Source: Frankia alni ACN14a (lineage in GTDB: Bacteria > Actinomycetota > Actinomycetes > Frankiales > Frankiaceae). Taken from it: DNA of 64,000 nt. The stretch covers positions 124,001 through 188,000 of the forward strand of contig NC_008278.1 in assembly GCF_000058485.1 (NCBI RefSeq), given 5' to 3'. Shown here in pieces: positions 33,689-40,783 of this stretch (its first letter is position 1; each line of letters begins with the position of its first letter). The position numbers and the translations under genes are program-made. The notes beneath the pieces were generated by a model. That model worked only from the letters and a program-made list of their open reading frames with translations. It made no database searches and was not told the origin of the DNA.

Positions 33689-34639
33689 TCAGCGCAGCGC
33701 GGCAACGATCACGCGGGTGTTGTGCTCCTCCATCTGCAGGTAGGTGGACCCGTCGGAGCCGGCGGGGCCGAGGGAGTCGCCGTAGAGCGAGTCCTCCCCG
33801 GCCTCGACCCGCACGCCGGCCTCGGTCGCGATGGTCCGCGCGGTCCGCGGCGGCAGCGACGACTCGGAGAAGACGGCCTTGGTCCCGGTCCTGCGGATCC
33901 TGTCGACGATCGTCCGGATGTTGCTGCCGGACAGCTCCGCGGCGGTGTCGAAGCTCGGGATGATCGAGCCGACGAAGGTCAGGCCGTAGCGCTCGATGTA
34001 GTAGCCGAAGGCGTCGTGGTTGGTGACCAGCTTGCGGTCGGCCGGCGGGATCGTGGCGATCTGACGCCGGATGTCGCCGTCGAGCACGTCGAGCTTCTTG
34101 TCGTAGATGATCCGGTTGGCGTGGAAGTAGCCGGCGTTCGCGGGATCGGCCTGGGCGAGCCCGCGTTCGATGTCCGCGACCATGATCTTGGCGTTGAGCG
34201 GGTTGTGCCAGATGTGCGGGTCGCCGGCCTTCTCCTCGTCCCCGCTGCCGGCCCGGATGGTCACGCCGCGGCTCGCGTCGACCCGGATGCCGTCGAAGCC
34301 GGCGGCGCCGACGGCGTCGTCGAGCCAGCTCTCCAGCCCGACGCCGTTCTCGACCAGCACCTTGGCGTCGGCGACCGCCTCGATGTCGGCCGGGGTGGGC
34401 TCGTAGTCGTGCGGGTCGACGTTGGGCTTCAGCAACTGGGCGACGCGGACCCGGTCCCCGCCGACGACCCGGGTGAAGTCGGCGACCTGGCTGGTCGTGG
34501 CGACGACCGGCAGCCGCCCGCCGGCGCCGGCGTTGCCGCTTCCGGCGGAGGACGAGCCGCAGCCGGCCAGGAGGGCCGCGAGCAGGGCCAGGCCGGCGAC
34601 CCCGGCGGCGAGCCGGGTGGGGGTGGGGATGACGGGCAC
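33689..34639 (-). CDS. znuA: Zinc/manganese ABC transporter substrate-binding lipoprotein
   Basis: A GTG at 34639, after GTGAGGA, gives a 316-residue lipoprotein. The signal ends LALLAALLAGCGSSS, with Cys lipidated. The metal-binding fold shows VNPHDYEPTP-like NVDPHDYEPTPADI (first His), DPHIWHNPLN (second His), VTNHDAFGYYIERYGL (third His) and FSESSLPPR. That is the cluster A-I ZnuA/TroA family. The permease and ATPase genes are not in the window, so it is a solitary binding protein here. Upstream GAAAACG repeats may bind Zur. Confidence 0.9.
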   Translation of the reverse strand: MPVIPTPTRLAAGVAGLALLAALLAGCGSSSAGSGNAGAGGRLPVVATTSQVADFTRVVGGDRVRVAQLLKPNVDPHDYEPTPADIEAVADAKVLVENGVGLESWLDDAVGAAGFDGIRVDASRGVTIRAGSGDEEKAGDPHIWHNPLNAKIMVADIERGLAQADPANAGYFHANRIIYDKKLDVLDGDIRRQIATIPPADRKLVTNHDAFGYYIERYGLTFVGSIIPSFDTAAELSGSNIRTIVDRIRRTGTKAVFSESSLPPRTARTIATEAGVRVEAGEDSLYGDSLGPAGSDGSTYLQMEEHNTRVIVAALR

Positions 34640-34670
34640 GGGATCCTCACTTCGCAGAGCGGACACCCCT

Positions 34671-34700
34671 GATGAAAACGATTCCGAAAACGGATGTCAA
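34671..34700 (-). promoter_or_regulatory. Possible Zur-type site upstream of znuA
   Basis: GAAAACG occurs twice, 12 bases apart, starting near 34675. The left half ATGAAAACGATT matches one arm of actinobacterial Zur boxes, but the right arm is not the expected inverted repeat. An AT-rich region in such GC-rich DNA supports a regulatory role. Tentative. Confidence 0.3.
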
Positions 34701-34746
34701 TAAGAGGGGTCGGGTCGTCCGCGCCGCGGGTGGCTCGGCGGTCGGG

Positions 34747-35802
34747 TCAGCGCAGGACCTGGGGTTGCTGCTGGGTGATGCAGTGGATTCCGCCGCCGTG
34801 GCCGAAGATCACCCGCGCGTCCACGGGTTCGACCCGGCGGGTCGGGTACAGCCGGGCGAGCAGGTCGAGGGCGTCGGCGTCGCGGGGGTCGTCGAAGACT
34901 CCGGCGACGACCAGGCCGTTGGCGACGTAGTAGTTGAGGTAGGAGTAGCCGGCCGGGCCCCCGTCGACCTCCAGCACGGTGGGCGCCGCGATCTCGACGA
35001 CCTCCAGCGGGCGGCCGGCGGCGTCGTGGCTGGCCCGCAGCAGCGCGGCCAGCTCCCGGGTCGTGGCATGGTCGGGATGCGCCGGGTCGGGCTGGCTGTG
35101 CACGGCGACGAGGCCGGGCCGGACGAACGCGGCGACGACGTCGACGTGCCCGCGGGTGCCGAACCGGTCATAGTCGCGGGCGAGGCCCCGCGGCAGCCAG
35201 ATCGCGCGGGTCGTGCCGAGCTGGGCGTGCAGCTCCGCCTCCACCCGGGCGCGGTCCCAGCCGGGGTTGCGGTGCGGGTCGAGCTGGACCGTCTCGGTCA
35301 GCAGCACGGTGCCGGCACCGTCCACGGCGATCCCGCCGCCCTCGTTCGTCAGCGCCGAGTGGCGTGCCACCGCGCCGGCCCGCGCGGCGACGGCCGTGGC
35401 CAGCAGCCGGTCCGCGTCCCAACGCGCCCAGTCCTGGGCGCCCCAGCCGTTGAAGACCCAGTCGACGGCGCCCAGGTGCCCGTCGCCGTCGATCGTGAAC
35501 GTCGGGCCGCTGTCGCGCATCCAGGCGTCGTCCAGCGCAAGCTCGATCACGGTGACGGCGGGGGGGACCAGCCGGGCCGCCGTCGCGCCCTGATCCGGGC
35601 CGGCGATCAGGGTGACCGGCTCGTGGCGGCTGATCGTCGTCGCCACGCGGGCCCAGGCGGAGCGCGCCGCGGCGAGGCCGGGGGAGCCCTGCGCGCCGAA
35701 GGTGTCGTTCGGGGGCGGGAACGCCATCCAGGTCCTGGCATGCGGCTCCCACTCGGCCGGCATCCGACGGGCGGCGGGAGCGGGGGGCACGGCGGTCATC
35801 AT
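34747..35802 (-). CDS. aguA: Agmatine deiminase
   Basis: A 351-residue peptidylarginine-deiminase-fold enzyme converting agmatine to N-carbamoylputrescine. Motifs: MPAEWEPHARTWMAFP, DDAWMRDSGPTF, GWGAQDW, TNEGGGIAVDGAGTVLLTE, the TRGHVDVVAAFV catalytic His, and the terminal GGGIHCITQQQP with the nucleophilic Cys. It is divergent from an N-carbamoylputrescine amidase-like gene, so both steps from agmatine to putrescine are present side by side. Confidence 0.92.
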   Translation of the reverse strand: MMTAVPPAPAARRMPAEWEPHARTWMAFPPPNDTFGAQGSPGLAAARSAWARVATTISRHEPVTLIAGPDQGATAARLVPPAVTVIELALDDAWMRDSGPTFTIDGDGHLGAVDWVFNGWGAQDWARWDADRLLATAVAARAGAVARHSALTNEGGGIAVDGAGTVLLTETVQLDPHRNPGWDRARVEAELHAQLGTTRAIWLPRGLARDYDRFGTRGHVDVVAAFVRPGLVAVHSQPDPAHPDHATTRELAALLRASHDAAGRPLEVVEIAAPTVLEVDGGPAGYSYLNYYVANGLVVAGVFDDPRDADALDLLARLYPTRRVEPVDARVIFGHGGGIHCITQQQPQVLR

Positions 35803-35975
35803 CGCAGGCGCGACGTCCGCGACCCGCCGGCCGCCGACCGGCGGCGGGGCGCGGCCGGGGCGCAGCCGAGACGGGGCGGGGCACGGCGTGGTGCCGCGCG
35901 GGCCGGCGAGGCCGGCGGGGTGCGGCGAGGCCGGCGGGGGCCGGCGGGGCGTGCCGGGCGTGAGAGCATCGGGGG

Positions 35976-37013
35976 ATGCTGACGATCACCAGCATCGGGG
36001 TGCCCGGTTCGCCGGCCCGGGTGGCGCCGCCGACGCGCGCGCCGCTGCGGATCGCCGCGGTGCAGCACCGCTGGCATCCCGACCCGGCCGAGCACGCCGC
36101 CGCGCTGCGGGCGGGCGCGGTCGCCGCGGCCGAGCTCGGCGCCCGGCTCGTCTGCTTCCAGGAACTGACGCTGTCGCGCTACTTCGCCGACGTGCCGCCG
36201 GAGGGCCAGCCGCCGACAGACCGAGGGCCGGACGTACGGGTGCCGGACGGGCGCCTCCCGGCGGTCGGCGCCCGGCCCGCGGGAGGCGGTACCTGGCCCG
36301 CGGCGCTGGCCGAGAGCGTCGACGACGGGCCGACGCGCACCCTCGCCGCCGGTCTCGCCGCCGAGCTCGGCGTGGCCGTGCACATGTCGCTCTACGAGCG
36401 GGCGGACGGGCCCGACGGGCTGGGTTTCAACACCGCCATCGTCGTCGGGCCGGACGGCGCGCTGCTCGCCCGCACCCGCAAGATGCACATCCCGGTCACC
36501 GCCGGCTACCACGAGGACCGGTACTTCCGGCCCGGGCCGGCCGGGGCGGACAGCTTCCCGGTCGTCGAGCTGCAGCAGGGGCGCTTCGGCTTTCCCACCT
36601 GCTGGGACCAGTGGTTCCCGGAGCTGGCCCGGGCGTACTCGCTCGCCGGCGCCGACGTCCTGGTGTACCCGACCGCGATCGGCTCCGAGCCCGATCATCC
36701 CGGCTTCGACACCGAACCGCTGTGGCACAACGTCATCGTCGGTAATGGGATCGCCAACGGCACGTTCATGGTGACGATCAACCGGGTCGGCACGGAGGGC
36801 GCCCTGACCTTCTACGGCAGCTCGTTCATCAGCGACCCGTACGGACGGGTGCTGGTCCGGGCGCCGCGGGACGTCCCGGCGGTGCTGGTCGCCGACCTCG
36901 ACCTGGACCAGCGCCGCGACTGGCTGGCGCTGTTCCCGTTCCTCGCCACCCGCCGTCCCGACGCCTACGCCGGCCTGGCCGAGCCCGGCGCGGGCGGCGT
37001 CGACGGCCGCTGA
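35976..37013 (+). CDS. aguB: N-carbamoylputrescine amidase-like carbon-nitrogen hydrolase
   Basis: A 345-residue nitrilase-superfamily enzyme. The catalytic triad is visible: Glu in LVCFQELTLSRYF, Lys in RTRKMHIPVT and Cys in FGFPTCWDQWFPE. YHEDRYFRPGP and LWHNVIVGNGIANGTFM are family blocks. It lies divergently from agmatine deiminase, which defines the likely substrate. The N-terminal 25 residues are Pro-rich, and a Gly/Pro loop is inserted after residue 75. The symbol rests on context. Confidence 0.85.
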   Translation: MLTITSIGVPGSPARVAPPTRAPLRIAAVQHRWHPDPAEHAAALRAGAVAAAELGARLVCFQELTLSRYFADVPPEGQPPTDRGPDVRVPDGRLPAVGARPAGGGTWPAALAESVDDGPTRTLAAGLAAELGVAVHMSLYERADGPDGLGFNTAIVVGPDGALLARTRKMHIPVTAGYHEDRYFRPGPAGADSFPVVELQQGRFGFPTCWDQWFPELARAYSLAGADVLVYPTAIGSEPDHPGFDTEPLWHNVIVGNGIANGTFMVTINRVGTEGALTFYGSSFISDPYGRVLVRAPRDVPAVLVADLDLDQRRDWLALFPFLATRRPDAYAGLAEPGAGGVDGR

Positions 37014-37098
37014 TCGGCGCCCGGACTCACCTCACGTCGCGCACCGATCTTCGACGGGTCGTAGAACCCAGGGCGGGGATCACCTAGACTGTCACGGC

Positions 37099-37782
37099 GT
37101 GGAGGCATCCGCCGGACCGGTCGCGCGAGGCCTGCGGGCCGGCGTGTTCGGCGCGGTGTGCGTCGCCCTCGGCGTGGTCGCGCACGTTGCCGCCCACGGA
37201 GCGGCCCCAGCACCGTGGGCGCTGCTCGCCGGCCTGGTCGCCGTGACGGTGGTCAGCGGCGTCTGCGCCGGTCCGGCCCCGTCGTTGCCGCTCGTCGTCG
37301 GCCTGATGGCGGCCACCCAGGCAGGGCTGCACGCCGCCTTCGGTGCGTGGCCGGGCGCCGCCTCGGGTCCGGACCTGTCCCGGCTGCTGTGCGCGGCGCC
37401 CGGCGCGCACGCCACGGCGGCCACGGCGCTGCTGCGCCGCGAGGGCCTGCTCGCGACCGTCGGTGGTGCGGCGCCTCATCCGGCGCTGATGCCCGCGATG
37501 GCGCACGGCGGTGGGCTGCTGGCGATGTCCGGTGCGCACCTGCTGGTGGCGGGGCTGACCGCCTGGTGGCTGCGACGCCTCGACGCGGCCGTGGGCGTCA
37601 CCGGTGCCCTGGTGGGAGTGCTCGCCCGTGGCCTGTGCAGGCTGCTCGGATCGCCGGCCGCCCCCGCTCCGGTCGGCATCGCCCGCCGCCGGCCACGCCC
37701 GGCGATGCCGCCCGCCGGCTGGCCGCGCCCGGCCGGGCTGCGCCACAGCGTCGTCCGCCGAGGCCCTCCGCAGGTCTGCTGA
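37099..37782 (+). CDS. Integral membrane protein, probable leaderless transcript
   Basis: A 227-residue protein with about five helices (VFGAVCVALGVVAHVAAHGA, WALLAGLVAVTVVSGVCAG, LLAMSGAHLLVAGLTAWWL) and an Arg/Pro-rich cytoplasmic C-terminus. His-rich loops (HATAATALLRR, PHPALMPAMAHGGG) could touch metal. Similar membrane proteins accompany copper-handling and Dyp peroxidase genes in actinobacteria, and a Dyp gene does follow here. The GTG start has no ribosome site but lies eight bases after a TAGACT -10 motif. Confidence 0.6.
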   Translation: MEASAGPVARGLRAGVFGAVCVALGVVAHVAAHGAAPAPWALLAGLVAVTVVSGVCAGPAPSLPLVVGLMAATQAGLHAAFGAWPGAASGPDLSRLLCAAPGAHATAATALLRREGLLATVGGAAPHPALMPAMAHGGGLLAMSGAHLLVAGLTAWWLRRLDAAVGVTGALVGVLARGLCRLLGSPAAPAPVGIARRRPRPAMPPAGWPRPAGLRHSVVRRGPPQVC

Positions 37783-38185
37783 CGCGGCCCGGACCCACCG
37801 TCCGCCTCACCCCGGCGATCCTGAGCCAGGACGAGTGGCTCCGAACCTCGCGTGACCCTGGGTAACCGGCCTGCCAGCCGTGTCCGCGCCGCCCGACCAC
37901 TGCCGCCAGCCCGCCAGCCGCCGCCGTTTCCGGCCAGATCGAGGCCAGATCGAGGCCAGATCGTGCCGAGGTTTCGGCACGGTTCTGCGGCCCAGAAGCG
38001 TACCTACCCCTCGGCATGATTCTGCGCACAGATGATCACAGAATGTGACGAAGGGGGCGGTGCGGCCAGTGGGCATCCCGAGCGCCGAGGCGACCCCGGC
38101 GCCCCCGAGGCATCCCCGCACCTGCGTCCCGGACCGTGCCGACGGCGCGGGTACCGGCCGCCACGCCCTCACACCTGGAGTTCCC
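37783..38185. other. Gap before the Dyp peroxidase gene
   Basis: About 400 bases. From about 37939 the word GCCAGATCGAG is repeated three times in tandem. An A/T-richer zone at 38010-38045 (GGCATGATTCTGCGCACAGA) could be the promoter for the peroxidase gene. No protein-coding frame is supported. Confidence 0.4.
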
Positions 38186-38266
38186 ATGCCCGACGGAGTT
38201 CCCCTCCGCGACAACCTCCGCGACAACGCCCACGACCTGCCGCTGCTGTTGGGGAGCGCTGCGTGA
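38186..38266 (+). CDS. Putative 26-residue leader ORF overlapping the Dyp peroxidase start
   Basis: An ATG with GGAG five bases upstream opens a frame MPDGVPLRDNLRDNAHDLPL ending in LLGSAA. Its TGA overlaps the peroxidase GTG as GTGA. It may only serve to load ribosomes onto the next gene, or be the end of a lost longer gene. No homology is known. Confidence 0.3.
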   Translation: MPDGVPLRDNLRDNAHDLPLLLGSAA

Positions 38267-39720
38267 ACGGCGGGGAGACGTCGGACCGGCCGGCGCCGGG
38301 TTCGTCGCCCGCCGACCCGGCCGCTCCGCCCGCCGACCCGGCCGCTCCGCCCGCCGTCCCGGCCGCTCCGGCCGTGGATCGCCGACCCGGGCTGCACCGG
38401 CGTCGGGTGCTCGCCGGCGCAGGGCTGTTCGGCCTGGGTGCCGGGGCCGGCACCGGCGTGACCGTGGGGACGCAGCGGCTGGTCCCCGAGCGGGCCGATC
38501 CGGTCGGAGCGGTCCGCCGGGCGGTGCTGGCCCCCGTGGCGGGCGACGGTGTCCACCAGCCGGGCATCGCCGCGCGCGCGCCCGCCCACCTGGTGTTCAC
38601 CGCCTACGACCTGACGGCGACCGATCCGGTGGCGGCCCGGGCGGCCCTCGGCGCGGTGCTGCGGGCCTGGACCGACGGAGGCCAGACGCTGATGCGAGGT
38701 GCGTCTCAGGGCGGTCTGCCTCAGGGCGGTCTGCCTCAGGGCGGCGTGTCCCAGGGCGGTGTGGTCGGGAGCGGTGTGGTCCGGAGCGGTGCCGCGGGGA
38801 TGGGTCGGGAGGCGGCGGGCCTGGGGCCGGCGGGGCTGACGGTGACGGTGGGGATCGGGGCGGCGGGGCTGCGCCGGGCGGGCCTCGACGCGCGCATCCC
38901 CGGGCCGCTCGCGGACATCCCGGCCCTGCCCGGCGACCGGCTGGAGGCGGCCCGCGGCGGCGGGGACCTCGCCGTCCAGGTCTGCGCCGAGGATCCGATG
39001 GTCGCGTTCGCCGCGGCGCGGCAGCTCGGTCGGCTCGCCGCCGGCCTGGTCCGGCCCCGCTGGGTGCAGCGCGGCTTCCAGCGCACCGCGGCGGCGGCCG
39101 CCGACCCGACGGCCACCCCGCGCAACCTGATGGGGCAGCTCGACGGCACGAACAATCCGCGGCCGGGCTCAGCCCAGTTCGACCTCGCCGTGTGGGCCGC
39201 CGGGGGCCCGGCCTGGATGCGCGGCGGGACCTACCTGGTGTGCCGGCGGATCCGGATGCTGCTGGAGAGCTGGGAACGGCTGACCGAGGACGCCCGCGGC
39301 GAGGTCGTCGGGCGCCGGATCGACGACGGGGCGCCGCTGTCCGCACCGCCCGCGGCCGCCGGCGGCGGCGAGGACACGGCTTCGGACTTCGCCGCCCGCG
39401 GCCCGGACGGCCGGCCCCTGATCGCCGACAATGCCCACATCCGCCTGTCCAACCCGCAGTTCCACGGCGGTGTCGCCATGTTCCGCCGCGGCTACTCCTA
39501 CGACGACGGCCTCGACGCCGCCGGCGAGCCGGACGCCGGGCTGTTCTTCCTGGCGTTCCAGGCCGATCCGCGCACGTCGTTCGTGCCGGTGCAGCGCACC
39601 CTCGCGGCCTCCGACGCGCTGAACACGTTCATCCGGCACACGGCCAGCGCGCTGTTCGCCGTCCCGCCGGCACCGCCGGCCGGCGGCTACCTCGGCCAGA
39701 GCCTGCTGGAGGAGGCCTGA
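38263..39720 (+). CDS. Tat-exported Dyp-type heme peroxidase
   Basis: A 485-residue protein from a GTG after GGGGAG. A long Pro/Ala linker precedes the twin-arginine signal HRRRVLAGAGLFGLGAGAG (about residues 45-65). The peroxidase core has the GxxDG motif in MGQLDGTNNPRPG, the proximal His region ADNAHIRLSNP, and QFHGGVAMFRRGYSYDD. This is the EfeB-like B-type family; other members take part in ferrous-iron or dye oxidation. An internal QGGLPQGG repeat insertion (38700-38760) is unusual. It follows a small membrane protein gene. Confidence 0.9.
   Translation: MNGGETSDRPAPGSSPADPAAPPADPAAPPAVPAAPAVDRRPGLHRRRVLAGAGLFGLGAGAGTGVTVGTQRLVPERADPVGAVRRAVLAPVAGDGVHQPGIAARAPAHLVFTAYDLTATDPVAARAALGAVLRAWTDGGQTLMRGASQGGLPQGGLPQGGVSQGGVVGSGVVRSGAAGMGREAAGLGPAGLTVTVGIGAAGLRRAGLDARIPGPLADIPALPGDRLEAARGGGDLAVQVCAEDPMVAFAAARQLGRLAAGLVRPRWVQRGFQRTAAAAADPTATPRNLMGQLDGTNNPRPGSAQFDLAVWAAGGPAWMRGGTYLVCRRIRMLLESWERLTEDARGEVVGRRIDDGAPLSAPPAAAGGGEDTASDFAARGPDGRPLIADNAHIRLSNPQFHGGVAMFRRGYSYDDGLDAAGEPDAGLFFLAFQADPRTSFVPVQRTLAASDALNTFIRHTASALFAVPPAPPAGGYLGQSLLEEA
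38703..38760 (+). repeat. 15-bp tandem repeats within the peroxidase gene
   Basis: Four in-frame 15-bp units of the form TCTGCCTCAGGGCGG encode QGGLP/QGGVS repeats and extend a loop in the N-terminal half of the Dyp peroxidase. Copies are near-identical, indicating recent expansion. Confidence 0.85.
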
Positions 39721-39779
39721 GCCGGCACGGTGCCGGCGGACGGTTCGGTGCCGGCGGACGGTTCGGTGTCGCGGACGGC

Positions 39780-40709
39780 TCAGTGCCCGGCGGCCAGGGA
39801 GACCAGCGCCCGGGCGTAGCGCTGCGCGCAGTACGGCGCGGGATGGACGAAGTCCACGATGCACCGGTGGCCGTTGAGCTCGGTGTTGAAGGCCATCGCC
39901 GGATGGATCGCCCGCGCGGCCCGTTCCGAGTAGTGGACCCGGCCCGGGAACTCGTCGGCGAGCTCGCGGTACAGGTCGTTGAGGCGTGCGCTGCCCAGCA
40001 TCCAGCCGTGCAGGCGGGAGGCCGGCGTCGTCCAGTCGACCTGGCCGGACGTGCTGTTGAACGAGGACGGCACGGCCGCCGCCAGCACGATCCGCCGCAC
40101 CCCGTGGCGCAGGTACCAGCGGATCTGGTCGGTCAGCTCGGTGCGGTAGGTGGCGACGAGCTGGGTGCCGTCGAGGTTGCCGGGATTGTTGCCGTTCCAG
40201 TTCAGGACCACGGTGCGCGGCCGGCCCGCCGCCGCCAGGTCATCGGAGATCAACGGCGAGGTGGCGTCGGCGTAGACGCCGGGGGTGAGTCCCGAGTAGC
40301 CGACGAGACGGACCGGGGCCGTGTCGGTGGACCTGGCGGCGACGGTGACCATGGAGTCGCCGACCACCAGGGCGGGCTGCCGGGACCCGCCGCCGCCCGA
40401 CCGGCCGCCGAGGATCACCGCGATCGCGAGCGCGGCCAGCACGGCGAGGGTCAGCCAGGACCTGGCCGTACCGCGAGCGCTTCCAGGCGCCGCGGGCGAC
40501 GTGGGCCGATGCGTCCGGGTATCCACCTCCGCCCGTGGCGTCGCCGGGTCGCCGTGCGCGGATCGGCGTGGGGTCGGCGAGATCTCGGGACCTTCTTTCC
40601 GTCCGGGGCGCCGTTGGCCGTGGTCGGCGAGACTTTCCGTTCCCGGATACCCGGGAGCGTCGCGATAAACCGGTTGACCGGGTACGCACCACCGCCCGCC
40701 GTCGTCCAT
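39780..40709 (-). CDS. SGNH/GDSL-type hydrolase, membrane-anchored
   Basis: A 309-residue protein. A cytoplasmic 85-residue low-complexity start is followed by one membrane helix (SWLTLAVLAALAIAVIL), then an extracytoplasmic hydrolase domain. Block I is PALVVGDSMVTVAARS, with GDS nucleophile Ser. VVLNWNGNNPGN supplies the Asn of block III. DFVHPAPYCAQRYA is the DxxH block V. Acyl-esterase or cell-wall deacetylase activity is likely, but the substrate is unknown. The true start may be downstream of 40709, since the first residues are poorly conserved-looking. Confidence 0.7.
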   Translation of the reverse strand: MDDGGRWCVPGQPVYRDAPGYPGTESLADHGQRRPGRKEGPEISPTPRRSAHGDPATPRAEVDTRTHRPTSPAAPGSARGTARSWLTLAVLAALAIAVILGGRSGGGGSRQPALVVGDSMVTVAARSTDTAPVRLVGYSGLTPGVYADATSPLISDDLAAAGRPRTVVLNWNGNNPGNLDGTQLVATYRTELTDQIRWYLRHGVRRIVLAAAVPSSFNSTSGQVDWTTPASRLHGWMLGSARLNDLYRELADEFPGRVHYSERAARAIHPAMAFNTELNGHRCIVDFVHPAPYCAQRYARALVSLAAGH

Positions 40710-40783
40710 TGGGAAAAAGATGGCGACTCCCCGGAAACCGTTGATAAATGCGCTCTCGGAGGATCCGGCGGAAAAGGGGCGGG

